Origin: Stictocephala bisonia
Lineage: Eukaryota > Arthropoda > Insecta > Hemiptera > Membracidae
DNA: 64,000 nucleotides
Assembly: GCA_035578905.1 (NCBI GenBank)
Contig: JAQJVL010000785.1
Coordinates: 62,001-126,000, forward strand
Direction: 5' to 3'
The position numbers and the translations under genes are program-made. Below the pieces are notes generated by a model. It did not search any database, had not been told where the DNA came from, and was given only the letters and a program-made list of their open reading frames with translations. How positions within the stretch are numbered: the stretch's first letter is position 1; the number at the start of each line of letters is the position of its first letter. This document shows, piece by piece, positions 47,450-61,892 of this stretch.

Positions 47450-50400
47450 TTTCAACTTTTCATCTAAGAAGAGATAGTAAACTGTAACTCTGACTGTTGC
47501 GATCATTAGTATCTCGTATAAAATGATAGGCCTAGGGATGAACGCAGACATTCCAACAACTTTTCATCTAAAAAGAGATGGTAAACTGTAACTCTGACTG
47601 TTGTGATCATTAGTATCTCGTATAAAATGATAGGCCTAGGGATGAACGCAGACATTCCAACAACTTTTCATCTAAGAAGGGATAGTAAACTGTAACTCTG
47701 ACTGTTGTGATCATTAGTATCTCGTATAAAATGATAGGCCAAGGGATGAAGGCAGACATTCCAACAACTTTTCATCTAAGAAGAGATAGTAAACTGTAAC
47801 TCTAACTGTTGTGATCATTAGTATCTCGTATAAAATGATGGGCCTAGGGATGAAGGCAGACATTCCAACAACTTTTCATCTAAGAAGAGATAGTAAACTG
47901 TAACTCTAACTGTTGTGATCATTAGTATCTCGTATAAAATGATAGGCCAAGGGATGAAGGCAGACATTCCAACAACTTTTCATCTAAGAAGAGATAGTAA
48001 ACTGTAACTCTAACTGTTGTGATCATTAGTATCTCGTATAAAATGATAGGCCTAGGGATGAAGGCAGACATTCCAACAACTTTTCATCTAAGAAGAGATA
48101 GTAAACTGTAACTCTAACTGTTGTGATCATTAGTATCTCGTATAAAATGATAGGCCAAGGGATGAAGGCAGACATTCCAACAACTTTTCATCTAAGAAGA
48201 GATAGTAAACTGTAACTCTAACTGTTATGATCATTAGTATCTCGTATAAAATGATAGGCCTAGGGATGAAGGCAGACATTCCAACAACTTTTCATCTAAG
48301 AAGAGATAGTAAACTGTAACTCTAACTGTTGTGATCATTAGTATCTCGTATAAAATGATAGGCCAAGGGATGAAGGCAGACATTCCAACAACTTTTCATC
48401 TAAGAAGAGATAGTAAACTGTAACTCTAACTGTTGTGATCATTAGTATCTCGTATAAAATGATAGGCCTAGGGATGAAGGCAGACATTCCAACAACTTTT
48501 CATCTAAGAAGAGATAGTAAACTGTAACTCTAACTGTTGTGATCATTAGTATCTCGTATAAAATGATAGGCCTAGGGATGAAGGCAGACATTCCAACAAC
48601 TTTTCATCTAAGAAGAGATAGTAAACTGTAACTCTAACTGTTGTGATCATTAGTATCTCGTATAAAATGATAGGCCTAGGGATGAAGGCAGACATTCCTA
48701 CAACTTTTCATCTAAGAAGAGTTAGTAAACTGTAACTCTAACTGTTGTGATCATTAGTATTTCGTATAAAATAATAGGCCTAGGGATGAAGGCAGACATT
48801 CCTACAACTTTTCATCTAAGAAGAGATAGTAAACTGTAACTCTAACTGTTGTGATCATTAGTATCTCGTATAAAATGATAGGCCTAGGGATGAAGGCAGA
48901 CATTCCAACAACTTTTCATCTAAGAAGAGATAGTAAACTGTAACTCTAACTGTTGTGATCATTAGTATCTCGTATAAAATGATAGGCCAAGGGATGAAGG
49001 CAGACATTCCAACAACTTTTCATCTAAGAAGAGATAGTAAACTGTAACTCTAACTGTTGTGATCATTAGTATCTCGTATAAAATGATAGGCCAAGGGATG
49101 AAGGCAGACATTCCAACAACTTTTCATCTAAGAAGAGATAGTAAACTGTAACTCTAACTGTTGTGATCATTAGTATCTCGTATAAAATGATAGGCCAAGG
49201 GATGAAGGCAGACATTCCAACAACTTTTCATCTAAGAAGAGATAGTAAACTGTAACTCTAACTGTTGTGATCATTAGTATCTCGTATAAAATGATAGGCC
49301 TAGGGATGAAGGCAGACATTCCTACAACTTTTCATCTAAGAAGAGATAGTAAACTGTAACTCTGACTGTTGTGATCATTAGTATCTCGTATAAAATGATA
49401 GGCCAAGGGATGAACGCAGACATTCCAACAACTTTTCATCTAAGAAGAGATAGTAAACTGTAACTCTGACTGTTGTGATCATTAGTATCTCGTATAAAAT
49501 GATAGGCCTAGGGATGAAGGCAGACATTCCAACAACTTTTCATCTAAGAAGAGATAGTAAACTGTAACTCTTACTGTTGTGATCATTAGTATCTCGTATA
49601 AAATGATAGGCCTAGGGATGAAGGCAGACATTCCTACAACTTTTCATCTAAGAAGAGATAGTAAACTGTAACTCTAACTGTTGTGATCATTAGTATCTCG
49701 TATAAAATGATAGGCCTAGGGATGAAGGCAGACATTCCTACAACTTTTCATCTAAGAAGAGATAGTAAACTGTAACTCTGACTGTTGTGATCATTAGTAT
49801 CTCGTATAAAATGATAGGCCAAGGGATGAACGCAGACATTCCTACAACTTTTCATCTAAGAAGAGATAGTAAACTGTAACTCTGACTGTTGTGATCATTA
49901 GTATCTCGTATAAAATGATAGGCCTAGGGATGAAGGCAGACATTCCAACAACTTTTCATCTAAGAAGAGATAGTAAACTGTAACTCTGACTGTTGTGATC
50001 ATTAGTATGTCGTATAAAATGATAGGCCTAGGGATGAAGGCAGACATTCCTACAACTTTTCATCTAAGAAGAGATAGTAAACTGTAACTCTGACTGTTGT
50101 GATCATTAGTATCTCGTATAAAATGATAGGCCAAGGGATGAACGCAGACATTCCAACAACTTTTCATCTAAGAAGAGATAGTAAACTGTAACTCTGACTG
50201 TTGTGATCATTAGTATCTCGTATAAAATGATAGGCCTAGGGATGAAGGCAGACATTCCAACAACTTTTCATCTAAGAAGAGATAGTAAACTGTAACTCTA
50301 ACTGTTGTGATCATTAGTATCTCGTATAAAATGATAGGCCTAGGGATGAAGGCAGACATTCCAACAACTTTTCATCTAAGAAGAGATAGTAAACTGTAAC

Positions 50401-51833
50401 TCTAACTGTTGTGATCATTAGTATCTCGTATAAAATGATAGGCCTAGGGATGAAGGCAGACATTCCAACAACTTTTCATCTAAGAAGAGATAGTAAACTG
50501 TAACTCTAACTGTTGTGATCATTAGTATCTCGTATAAAATGATAGGCCTAGGGATGAAGGCAGACATTCCTACAACTTTTCATCTAAGAAGAGATAGTAA
50601 ACTGTAACTCTAACTGTTGTGATCATTAGTATCTCGTATAAAATGATAGGCCTAGGGATGAAGGCAGACATTCCTACAATTTTTTATCTAAGAAGAGATA
50701 GTAAACTGTAACTCTAACTGTTGTGATCATTAGTATCTCGTATAAAATGATAGGCCTAGGGATGAAGGCAGACATTCCAACAACTTTTCATCTAAGAAGA
50801 GATAGTAAACTGTAACTCTAACTGTTGTGATCATTAGTATCTCGTATAAAATGATAGGCCAAGGGATGAAGGCAGACATTCCAACAACTTTTCATCTAAG
50901 AAGAGATAGTAAACTGTAACTCTAACTGTTGTGATCATTAGTATCTCGTATAAAATGATAGGCCAAGGGATGAAGGCAGACATTCCAACAACTTTTCATC
51001 TAAGAAGAGATAGTAAACTGTAACTCTAACTGTTGTGATCATTAGTATCTCGTATAAAATGATAGGCCAAGGGATGAAGGCAGACATTCCAACAACTTTT
51101 CATCTAAGAAGAGATAGTAAACTGTAACTCTAACTGTTGTGATCATTAGTATCTCGTATAAAATGATAGGCCTAGGGATGAAGGCAGACATTCCTACAAC
51201 TTTTCATCTAAGAAGAGATAGTAAACTGTAACTCTGACTGTTGTGATCATTAGTATCTCGTATAAAATGATAGGCCAAGGGATGAACGCAGACATTCCAA
51301 CAACTTTTCATCTAAGAAGAGATAGTAAACTGTAACTCTGACTGTTGTGATCATTAGTATCTCGTATAAAATGATAGGCCTAGGGATGAAGGCAGACATT
51401 CCAACAACTTTTCATCTAAGAAGAGATAGTAAACTGTAACTCTAACTGTTGTGATCATTAGTATCTCGTATAAAATGATAGGCCTAGGGATGAAGGCAGA
51501 CATTCCAACAACTTTTCATCTAAGAAGAGATAGTAAACTGTAACTCTAACTGTTGTGATCATTAGTATCTCGTATAAAATGATAGGCCAAGGGATGAAGG
51601 CAGACATTCCAACAACTTTTCATCTAAGAAGAGATAGTAAACTGTAACTCTAACTGTTGTGATCATTAGTATCTCGTATAAAATGATAGGCCTAGGGATG
51701 AAGGCAGACATTCCTACAACTTTTCATCTAAGAAGAGATAGTAAACTGTAACTCTGACTGTTGTGATCATTAGTATCTCGTATAAAATGATAGGCCAAGG
51801 GATGAACGCAGACATTCCTACAACTTTTCTAGT
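47450..51833. repeat. 104-bp satellite array, about 42 copies
   Basis: The unit contains ACAACTTTTCATCTAAGAAG, AGATAGTAAACTGTAACTCT, GTTGTGATCATTAGTATCTC and AATGATAGGCCTAGGGATGA. Spacing is exactly 104 bp (for example 47764 and 47868). Copies are about 97-99% identical. Variation sits at a handful of sites: CCTAGGG/CCAAGGG, CTAACTG/CTGACTG, GAAGGCAG/GAACGCAG and CCAACAAC/CCTACAAC. CCTAGG also makes or breaks an AvrII-type palindrome. The ends are abrupt. 104 is not divisible by three and there is no coding frame. Confidence 0.97.
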
Positions 51834-54800
51834 TACTAACTATTAATAAGGATACTAACTTCATGCTAGTATACTTTAGTTGTACTCCTAAACATTAGTG
51901 AATACAAATTCTATAATGGTATAGTTTATATTTTATTTTACAAGTAAATTTTCATACAACTCGCTAATCTTAAACTTTGTTTGGGAAGTAATTTTAAAAT
52001 TATCCGTTAATAGTTAATAAATGAAAACAACAGAAATATTGTATCATTTTAGATAGAAAAAACAGCCCAACAAATAAAATAACTGGCATATTGCAAAAGT
52101 GTCTATATAAGTATAGGTGAGTGTATTCTTTTATTAAATATTAAAAGTATGAGTGCTAGATTATTTTTGTCTTAGAAGTTTAAAGACATGTAGCGATTAT
52201 CACATTTAGAGCAAATATTAAAAATTATATTAATACTGAAATTGTATTTAGATAAATAAAATAATAAATATAAAAAGAAATACCGATTGTGGCAACTAGA
52301 TTTAACTGTCTACATAAGTGTGCTAAACATAAAAAAAAAATAATTCTTAGCAACAAGTAATTTGCCTTCAGGTTCAGCTATACACAATATTGCTGTGTTA
52401 ATTAGATAACAAATATATAATAATATATAATAGTACTGCGCCGTTTAGTACTTTATTAGAGTATTGTTTACTATTTCTTTAATTATAGTATTTAAGTATA
52501 CTATAATGCTTGTAAATCCATAATCAAGCCCCAGTTTAAAATGGAAGCAATAAACAGTATGAAATAAAATAATTTAGAATGTTCTTATTAATAAATCTGT
52601 CATTAAAAGGACGTTAATAAGAAATTCATTGAACTGTATAAAGTAATGGATTATATCTAATATGATATTATTTCAATATTTATGAATTTAAATAATAATA
52701 TACACTGTAGTTTATGGTCGGTAATAAACAATTTAATTTTAACAGTTTGAATAACCATATAGAATTATGCTATACTTATGTTTGCTCAAACACTCAGGCT
52801 TCTGGATAGTCCCGGAGACAACATTTACTACATAGTACATTACCCATGGTAGTTTGGGAATTTATTTGTACCATAAAGCACGGTAAGAGTTTGGTTGGAA
52901 TCAAACTGTATGTTATACTTGAAATATAAAATCAAAATATATTTATTTGTATAGGAAAATTTATACAATTGAATTTCAAAGGTCAAATAATATATATAAA
53001 ATTAAAGTTACTGTAAACATAAATTAAATTATTTTAATTAAAACAACAAATATTTATGAACATAGCTTAAATAAATGTCATTATTATACTTAATCATATT
53101 TATTTCCCTATTAAAAATACCTCAACAGAGTAAAAAGCGCCATCAAGTGATGCATGGAAGTTTTCAATTTCTTACAGTTTTCTTTTAATATTATATTATT
53201 TAGAAATTTATTAAGTAAATAAAATACGAAAATCATAGTAATTCTCATAGAATACATTTAACAAATTATATAAGTTCATTAAATAACAGAAAACAAACTT
53301 ATTGAATATGGGTATAAAAAAATATACTTAAATGTTTTTTACCTGCCAATTAAAAATCACACATTTTATAATATTCTAATTTTCTTCAACCAAAATGCCG
53401 CCATACAAATTAGAAGGTTCCTAATGTTGAATTTTATGATTTTAATGATACATAAATCAGGAATGGAATATAAATCGTTCATTGTCTGATAAAAATGTAA
53501 TCATATTTTGACAAAGCAATAAAACTACCATTATAAGTAAATATTTTTATTTTTATACCTATAACGTATTTTTCAATTTGTTTAAATGTACACATATGCA
53601 TGCGCACGTCAGTCTGTGGTTTGTGTATGTACCCACAAACCCATTGGTGTTTCTTTTCAAATAATATTTCAGCAAGAAAACTGCCACATGTTTATGTTTT
53701 TTTTTTTTTACCATGCAGGGCTTCTGTTATTTAGTTCAAAGTATTATTATAATAATTTGGCATTTTTTAAAAATCAATTATCAGTAACATAAAAACACGT
53801 AGTTTATGATTCTAAGATTATAAAAATATTTATAAGTTAAGATTGTCCCATTAATTTCAACTAATTATTGCATATTTATTATTTGTACTTTTTTGTATTA
53901 TAGTCGTTTTGTATTATATAGGCTATTGCTTATAATCGTTGGTTAAAATAAATAACACTTAAAAAAATTGTATACTATTTTGTAAGTATTTCAACTAATT
54001 ATAACTACTTTCTGGTTCAGTAAAACAAACCAAAACTTTGCATATAAAATATTTTGTTACAATACATATTTAAGTACCCTAAGTAAATCATGATAAACTT
54101 CAAAGTTTTCTCTGAACTTTTATGCACATGCTATTGTCATCGTTTGAGTTGAATCAGTGTTGTTTTAGGACGTACTGAGGTCTGCCAAAAGCTATTGGTA
54201 AATATAATTTGGTTTGTAGCCACAGATTATCTGTATTCTAAACTGCTTCAACTTCCCTTAAGTGTGCATTTTCATTGTTTGTTCTTCAAAATATTGAAAA
54301 TTTTTGTTTTATTAATACGTATTCTCGCTCTTTAACTCCAAATGGCTGAACAAATGTATAAAAACCTTTGTTATATTATTTTACTTATTTTAATTATTTG
54401 TGAGTAACTTATCACCAAAGATCTCATTATAAGGTTATTTAATGTTTTTTTATTATTATACACAAACAAAAGCACATAAATGAAAATAACTATATTTTAT
54501 TTATGCCCCTTCCCCCCACTCAGACATGAAGGTAAGAGGATCACCAACACTCTTAAAATACGATAACTTGCCATTGAAAATAGTTTATGGGTTGATTAGA
54601 ATAATAAGTACTGATATAGATACAATACAATAAAATAAATTGACAAAAATACTATTGTGAACGATTTGGCCAAATCAAGTTTACCATCTCATACCAAAGG
54701 AATTAACAAAAGAATCATTATAATATGCTGTACTTGATATGAGTATATTTGTGAATGTTGTACTTATACTGTAAATTACCATTACTAATTTTGTAAACAA

Positions 54801-55047
54801 GGTAAATATTACTGTGTAGGGTCTTATTTGACTTATTTCAAAATATATCAAAAACTCCTAAAGGGATAGTGTTATATTTTAAGTGGGAACTGAGCAGACT
54901 TATTACTTTTTAATCGGACACATTATTTTACAGAAATATTCCGAACATATGTAACCATAGATAACTTGAAGTGAATGAAAGAATAAAACTATCTTAAAAC
55001 GTAGTTCATAATTTCGGTTAAACCCTTTGATGAAGGCTGGGCCTTAC
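51834..55047. other. Unique AT-rich sequence
   Basis: Long AT-rich stretch with short chance frames only. A small palindrome at about 52474-52507 (ATTATAGTATTTAAGTATAC) and a poly-T run at 53698-53709 are the only structures noticed. Confidence 0.5.
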
Positions 55048-55145
55048 CACATACAAAGGTTTAATGCTGTTTGTGACAGTTACTCTCGAAGTGTACTTAT
55101 CGATATCAGTGAATGGTTCAATATTGGAAGGGGATGTTGGGTTCT
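55048..55145 (-). CDS. Possible internal exon (speculative)
   Basis: On the minus strand a pyrimidine-rich acceptor (TTACCTGTGTCTTTTAG) precedes 98 bases that end at GTG followed by GTAAGG, a good donor. In the frame starting after two bases it reads NPTSPSNIEPFTDIDKYTSR and then VTVTNSIKPLYV with no stop. Amino-acid composition, splice sites and length all fit a real internal exon better than random AT-rich DNA. I recognise no family, and neighbouring exons could not be linked in phase. Confidence 0.33.
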
Positions 55146-55332
55146 CTAAAAGACACAGGTAAATAAAATAAGATAATAGGATTTAATGTACTGAATCTTC
55201 ATTTGTTTTATCAACTAAGTACTTGTGGTTTAAATTGTTATGGACAGTATTTAAACTATACATCTGGTTGAAGCTCTTATGGAGGAAGACTTATTGATAG
55301 CAAAACTATAAACTTATATGTTTTACTAAATA

Positions 55333-55690
55333 TTATTAAACCTGAAGATCATCTTACTTTGAATAATCAAGTACACTTGTTCAACTTTTCACTGTATTTG
55401 ATCAATGCATCTTACATTTGAACATACATTTACAATAAGTTTTCGTTGCATAGTTGGGTTAGACATTTTTAGCTGTCAGTTTCTGAATCGATCTATACAA
55501 TTTTCGACCTGAATGTTTACTTTATGTCTTCCAATTTGAAAGTACACTTTAAAATCTAATCATACAGGAAGAAAGTGCATTCTATCCTTTATCAGTAAAT
55601 CGATTTTATCTAATTCTCATATTTTCAGTTGTTCTTTTTGTAGTATTAGTTTATTTAAATCAGAGTAAATTGTGTTTTTGTTTTTTTACA
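55333..55690 (-). pseudogene. Degraded coding-like stretch with TGA-only interruptions
   Basis: In one minus-strand frame about 118 codons contain four TGA stops and no TAA or TAG until the left end. Legible pieces are SDLNKLILQKEQLKI, ELDKIDLLIKDRMHFLPV, LDFKVYFQIGRHKVNIQVEN, QLKMSNPTMQRKLIVNVCSN and KVEQVYLIIQSKMIFRFNN. TGA-only stops are what CGA-to-TGA decay of an old coding copy would give. The family is unknown, and chance is possible given the AT content. Confidence 0.25.
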
Positions 55691-58600
55691 TACCTTTTAG
55701 AAGACCATTTCAAGTTTAAATGAGTTTTCTTTTTATATTTTATCTAAATATTTGCAGCTTCTACATGTATATCACATATCTAGCTGTTTTAGTGAGTATG
55801 AAGTAGAGAACAGTTGCAATAGAACAATTTTTATAAAACTATTTAATTTTGGCTGTTCTTAATGAAATGAAAACTACACTAATTCACCGGCCATTCCATG
55901 CGTTAAAACCCACTTATTCATACAACTTTTCAAACATGCTTGGCTAGCTGTTTTTATCAAATGTCAACGCAAAGTTATTATTTCCAAAAATTCAACTAGG
56001 ATTTCACTAAATTTAGAAACCATTTTCTACTTTCTTGATGATACTTGTTGCCTCTCTGTATGTTGGCGAAAATGTAGTTTAATAGTTTTTCTGTGATTTC
56101 TAATCAATATAATTTAAATATTCTGTCAGTAAAAAGAGAGTGCTAAAGACCTTTATGTGGCATAAGTAGGTCTCTGTTAATTTCTCGTCGCATATTTTAA
56201 GGAGTGATTGGTTGAGTTACCTTCAATAACAGCCCTTAAAGGCAGATTGACCACTTACATTATGGGCATTTCTTTCCCCACAAGATCCACTGAGTAAGGT
56301 AATAAATCCTACATAACTTTACAAACGCATGATCATTAGCCATGTTGGTGTTTCCATGAGTTTTACTGAAATATCACTTTACTGAAACCATGTGAAAAAT
56401 AGGCTAATTTCTATCTCCTTTCGTAGATCATATTTATCTGATTTGATATCAAAGTTACATAATCTGACTTTGACATAAAATCTTTTGAATCTACGTCACA
56501 AATGTGGTTTATAACCGGGTTATAATCTTTTGTTGATGACAGATAGAGTTCAGAGGTCTATAATATTCATCTAAACTGTTTTAAGAAATAACTTCACTTG
56601 TGTCATTATGGTTTCCTTTCCATTTGTTGCAATATTATGAGAAAAGCAGGAAAATAAAGCTGTGCCATATTATATATTCTTTCTAGTTATCATTCTTCTA
56701 ACACTGACATTCAGGATTTTAAAATAAAATGTTATATAAAGAGTCCATCCCAAATTCTTACTAATAAAATCAGCCAATCAAAAATGTGGTTTACTAATCA
56801 TATTTTGGATTTATTCAACTCTGCCAATCGCTATAAAATAACGCCACTACTTACAATATAAAACACATCGATGGCTTTAATTCTTAGTTCTACTATAGCT
56901 AATATAAACAATTAATCATGTATTAAAAGAAACATAAATGATAAATTGACACGTATTATGGTTCTGATATAACCATTAGATAGAAACAAGTAAAATTGGA
57001 TTAACGAACCACCAGGGTTAGGTGAGACTTGAATATTAAATGTGCTTGTAATAATATTTTGGCAGTATTTGCACTGTAATTGTATTCTTTTGCTTTTACA
57101 CTTAGTTGGTCAAATTTCAATTTATCAGTACAGAGTGTATTATAATTATATGGTATTATAAGTTTATATTTAATGATATGTATATACATAAAATAAAATA
57201 GCGTTATAATAAAATAAATATTTTGTATTATGGATAAAAGAATTTTTAGATAATACTATACAACTAAATATATTTAATAAATCAGTCACTTGTAATTAAA
57301 TATAAATGTGATAAAATATAATATACCTTCTTGAAAAAAGGTGTAAAAGAAGTTACTCGGATATAAACAGAGTAACTCTACAACAAATATATTGTATTAT
57401 ATTCAAAAATATTTGTATTATACAAATAACAGAATTAAACGGGCTGTTATACTCTAAATAAATAAGTAACTTACACTTCATTACATAAAGTCCTTCATTC
57501 ATAACGTTATTGACGTATACGTTTAATAAGTACGTATTTATTTAAGTTCTACACCAGCAACATGTGATTAATACAAATAGTAAAACCATTTATTAATTTA
57601 ACGAAATTATACGAATACCAAAACTATACTACCATTAAAAAAAATTGTCTACATAATAGTAGAACATGATACATTATTGTTGAAATTAATTAGTAATGAA
57701 CAGTTACTATCACAATGATGGTTAAGGAAAAGAACATCTGGTATGTAACAAAGGTGCTTCTGTCAAAGAGCAAAGTGAAGGAGAAGATATGCATGGTTTA
57801 TGAATCAGTGAATAGTCATTAGTGACGTCACAATGTCAACATGCAACACTTATCAATATCAAACTTGTAAAGGATGTGACTGACATGTGTGGTATCTATT
57901 TGACATACAAAGGGTGTTGTAATTGAATCTATGATAGGGAGAACTCTATATTGTAATGATTGTCTTTTCTCTTACTTGACTGACAAAAAACATATTATAG
58001 AAATACTTTCACTCTACATTAATTCTACATGTTTACAATATTTGTAACAAGTACTAAAATAAACATTAGTATCCGTAAGTTTGGTATATAATAAAATACA
58101 AAAGTAATTTTCTAATATTTTAATTATATTGTACATTTTCATATTTTTATATGCAAACTAATATTGTTTAACTTCATATTTGAAATTTTGTTTACAGGTA
58201 AAAATGATAGGATACTTCCTTATTATTTAAAATATTAAAATAACTATTCAAATTAAATCATGTTAGTAACATGATAAAAACATAGTACAATTATTTTTCT
58301 TTTTACATTATACAGCTATTATTACTTTATTAGTGATTAATTTGCAAATTTTATTTCTATAGCAAAAAAATGTTCAATCATTTTTAGTGGTTGCAACAGA
58401 AAACTTAGCAAAGTCATTTTTGTAAATTAATAATACACATCTTCACCATTAATGAATTGCAATCTGAAATCAGGATTCATAGGAAGCTTTATGAATAGTT
58501 GGTACATTTTTGGCAACATAATTGGCCTTTGTGTTATTTCCTTTATCATAATTGTTACCAATTACATTCTTTATTGTTATTTTATGATATTTAACTCTAA

Positions 58601-59610
58601 TACATTAATAAAATAGGATCAGGGGTATATGAATAAGAGAATAATAAAGGAAAATATTATGAACATCTATTCAATATTATTGTTATTAATATTTGACCTA
58701 GATTTCAATTAAAGAGACAACTCTAAGCTACTCTATTATACTTTGAAAGGAGGACTTATCCCTAACTCCAATTTATTTATTACATATATCAATATTTATT
58801 TTTATATATACACAAGCTTTATTAATCATAACATTAACAGTTATTAAATGCATGAATCCAACTCCTGACTTAGAAATTTATAGCCAGTAGTCGTGGTTGT
58901 GTCGGAAATAAACTAGATGATACAACAAGTATATTTTTTATATAAAAGTTATAGCCAAGCAGTAATTAAATGAGTTAGTGTGTTCTACCATTAGTGATGG
59001 TTTGCACTTATAAATGGTAATACACTATTGGACTACAAAACAGCTGATAACTATAATACAACATATAGCATTGGATGAAAAATAATAACATTTTGTGAAT
59101 ATAAAAGTAATACGAATTCCTAGGCGATCAAAAATAATAGTTATTTGTAATTATGGTAATAATTAATTATTCACCATCCAGTAATCTTCAGCTTTGTCTA
59201 ATTACAAGTAGATAATTAGACAAAATAAAATCTTAACATGAAAGCTCTGGCTTAATATAATTATCATGGTCTCTAATAATCAAAATATACAGTGGATATA
59301 ATTCATGGCCTAAGACATTTTAAATAGTTATATTTAAAACATTTAGGGTTTCTTCTTTCAATAAAAAGTTCTATATTCAAGCATACGCAATATTATTTGA
59401 GATAAAATGTTAATACTCTTCAAACCCACTGAACATAGTGTAATACACCCACTAACCCACCCTTTGGGTAAGTGTATGTTTACTCGTGAGTTAATTTAAA
59501 AGTCAGCCATTTAGTGTAAGTTTTAGTTTTTGTATTTGTAGATAGCCCAATTTCCAAAAGAAGGATGGCCAAAATGCATGAAATCAGTACAGAGTATATC
59601 CATAAATTAG
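55691..59610. other. Unique AT-rich sequence
   Basis: No recognised gene. At 56244-56274 on the minus strand a CAG acceptor and a GTAAGT donor enclose 31 bases, too short to interpret. The rest is AT-rich intergenic- or intron-like sequence. Confidence 0.45.
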
Positions 59611-59695
59611 AATAGAGAGAGGGGGGGGAGATAGAGAGGAGGAGAGAGGGAGATAGAGAGAGAGTGGAGGGATAGGGTAGGGGGAGAGAGAGAGA
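59611..59695. repeat. Purine-only GA/GGA tract
   Basis: About 85 bp of almost uninterrupted purines with GAGA and GGGG runs (AGAGAGAGGGGGGGGAGATA, later GGGATAGGGTAGGGGGAGAG), broken only by single T residues. A mirror-repeat-like composition such as this can form triplex or quadruplex structures and can bind GAGA-type factors. Confidence 0.85.
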
Positions 59696-60445
59696 CAATA
59701 CTTATAACAAGTGTAAACTAAACATTTAAGTAACCAATATTAAGTGCTGCAGAGGAATAAAAAATGTTTTATAATTGCTGCTAACAATATATCAATCATA
59801 TATTTAAGTTAGGTGGTAATCGGAAACAGACAATTCCATCGACTAATCATGCTACTAGTCACTTTCGATGTTATTATTGCGTTCAACTAAGCTAGACTAA
59901 TTGCAGCTGATCTACAGTTTGCTCACTATCTTTTAGTCACTGAGCAGGATCGGAGGGACCGAAGACGGATGTATAAAAAAAAGAAGCAGGATAATCGAGT
60001 AGAATACCACCGGCTTAGGGTCTAAGGCGATCTCTTACACGTTTAATAAAAAGGTTTGCTTTGGCTCCAGATGCTATAGAATGTGCTCCTGACAGGCTGT
60101 GCGGATGACGTGGCCACTATGATTAATATAATGCATATTTAGAATATATGAATTTGTAGCATGGAATGTTACTCGAGAGATTAGAGAGTCAAGAGACAAT
60201 ACAATATCTGCCTGAGTAACTCAAGGATGCTTCACAAATAACAGGGGAGGTATCTATTGTACCACTCCAAAATGGAATATTACCTTGGGACACATTTCAA
60301 TACCTCACTATGTATTCCTTAAAACATTAAAAAGGTCGATTTTCTGATATATTTTTTTATGTATACATATGTTTATCATTTAAAAATATCATAAGCGTAT
60401 GAGATATTTGTTACATGTTTGAAATTAACCTAAATAAATAATAAA

Positions 60446-60446
<1 letters not shown>
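59696..60446. other. Unique sequence with GC-richer patch at 59930-60130
   Basis: No frame, RNA or element recognised. Confidence 0.4.

Positions 60447-60510
<64 letters not shown>
60447..60510. repeat. (TA)n microsatellite
   Basis: About 30 TA dinucleotides with one TAC interruption near the start, followed by a short GATA run (60511-60521). Confidence 0.95.
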
Positions 60511-60512
<2 letters not shown>

Positions 60513-60521
60513 TATAGATAA

Positions 60522-61892
60522 TATAAAAACTTTAATTTAACTTAAAATAATTTCAATATTTAAAGAATATCTGCGTCTGAATATATTTTAATAACTCTCA
60601 ATGCTCATAAAATATTCAGCGTCATAGTAATTAATTAATTTTCAACTACGTTTCCGTTAAAATCCCACTTCTTAATGGACGAAACCATCCCATCCCCCCA
60701 GTCATACACACATGTTTGGGCACTTTTTCTCCTGGCCTTCAGCTTTTCAGTTGCTGTGCCATTAGACATCAGATCTTACTTTCTTTTCTCAGGCATTTTC
60801 CAAATCAGAACTGTCATACGAATCATTCATAATACAACAATGATAATTGTATAATTTCATTAGTATAATTAAATACAACGTGACATACTAGATTAAATAA
60901 ATCTTGTAAATACCAAATAAAGTTTTCTATGTATTGAATTAGTAAACGAAAAAAATATTGTTTTAATAAAACTTGTTTTTTATAAATTTGAATAAAAAAG
61001 AAGTTTTATAGTTATCTAATTAAGGAAACAAACAATATTTTGTAACTCTGTTGGGACTTCCTGAGGTAGGCGACTATAAGAGGATTAGAGACCAAACTAG
61101 CTACGGTTCACTTGCGTATTAAATCGCATGGTTTATAACTGTACTGATACATATATTCGCCAATAACTATACTACTACATATATTCACCAATAATTTTAC
61201 TACTCAATGACATATTTAAATTATAAATAGTTTACTATGATCTGAAAACAGATACAAATAATTGCTGTCATTACATTTGTTTTCATTAAACTCATTAGTC
61301 ATTCATTTGCTATCTCTTACTATAGTTTTACTAGAATACAGATAATGTAGATATTTATGTAAGTATTTATTATTATGTAAATAAAATATTAATTTTTCAT
61401 TTAGTACTATTGTCAAATACAGTACATCATTAACATTAAATTTTGACATTAAGAACTTAATATCCCTCCAATAAAAATCACGAAATCCCTTTCTTTTCAA
61501 CGAAAGGACTCTTACATATTTCATATAAACATATTATTACACATGTCCTGAAATTCCAACTTTTACAAATTTCTTCTCTCAACTTTCAATTTACTTCATT
61601 ACATTTCACCCTTGACCAAGCTTTTATTAACTAGGCCTACTCATTTACAGCGTCCCATCTTATACAAAAATTAAATTCTTATCTTTTTGAAATAGTTTCA
61701 AATGTCTGTCAGTCCATGTTTGGAATCTGCTACTGAAACTTTGTCACAAATTTCAGTATTAAACAATATTAACATCATATCTATTGTTTTGTTTGATTAT
61801 TTTGCATTTATGTGGGAACTTTTAATTGTAATCAAATAGTTGTTATACTTTTTATTTACTTGATTATTCCAAGTTTAACTTACCACTTGGTG
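60522..61892. other. Unique AT-rich sequence
   Basis: Nothing recognised except a roughly 28-bp direct duplication at about 61147-61197 (ACATATATTCGCCAATAACT and ACATATATTCACCAATAATT). Confidence 0.45.
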
